Below, piece by piece: positions 5,282 through 5,312 of a stretch of 5,312 nt of DNA. The stretch spans positions 1 to 5,312 of the forward strand of contig SKLG01000375.1 of assembly GCA_007123335.1 (NCBI GenBank), written 5' to 3'. The notes beneath the pieces are model-generated. The model had not been told where the DNA came from, did not search any database, and was given only the letters and a program-made list of their open reading frames with translations. Both the position numbers and the translations under genes were made by a program. The DNA comes from Anaerolineae bacterium (GTDB taxonomy: Bacteria > Chloroflexota > Anaerolineae > UBA1429). Numbering within the stretch: position 1 is the first letter of the stretch; every line of letters begins with the position of its first letter.

Positions 5282-5312
5282 GGGAGCGCCGAGCGCCCGC
5301 TCGGCTCTTCAC
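5282..5312. repeat. Copy of the palindromic extragenic repeat, cut by the right edge
   Basis: Bases 5282-5305 match 1118-1141 at 23 of 24 positions. Bases 5282-5310 match the reverse complement of 1158-1186 at 27 of 29. The core GCCGAGCG-CC-CGCTCGGC (5288-5305) is a perfect 8-bp palindrome with a 2-nt centre. By analogy with 1115-1189, an inverted partner arm may follow just beyond the window. Confidence 0.85.

Overview
The window is high-GC, compactly coded chromosomal DNA carrying mostly housekeeping genes. Gene content (bacterial-type proS, tgt, uppP, a FmdB-type zinc ribbon with a Gly/Cys-rich tail, a YqgX/YcbL-size metallo-hydrolase) and the style of the GC-rich palindromic repeats suggest a free-living bacterium, most plausibly a Chloroflexota member. 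That placement is an inference from general character, not a database match.

Layout, left to right. Positions 1-1050 (minus) hold the first 350 codons of proS (prolyl-tRNA synthetase), cut by the left edge. Positions 1051-1259 form a divergent control region: a weak proS promoter, a 27-bp-arm inverted repeat (1115-1189), and a very good sigma70-type promoter reading right into an MBL-fold hydrolase gene (1260-1895, plus). That gene converges on a minus-strand cluster with only 4 bp between the two stop codons.

The minus-strand cluster, in transcription order, is fmdB-like (5200-4961), tgt (4833-3658), uppP (3624-2806) and a PstS-like substrate-binding lipoprotein (2796-1900). Gaps are 127, 33 and 9 bp. 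A clear promoter lies at 5241-5268. A GC hairpin with a T-rich tail after the fmdB-like gene may terminate or attenuate, and the tgt leader has overlapping Shine-Dalgarno/anti-Shine-Dalgarno elements. The last 31 bases are another copy of the palindromic repeat, cut by the right edge.

Functionally the genes cover tRNA charging (ProS), tRNA anticodon modification (Tgt, queuosine route), recycling of the undecaprenyl lipid carrier (UppP) and an extracytoplasmic lipoprotein of the phosphate-binding-protein type. No phage, CRISPR, transposase or defence genes are visible. The most unusual material is non-coding: a repeat family whose copies sit immediately upstream of each recognisable promoter, and the possible switch-like tgt leader. 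No stretch over 300 bases lacks a gene.
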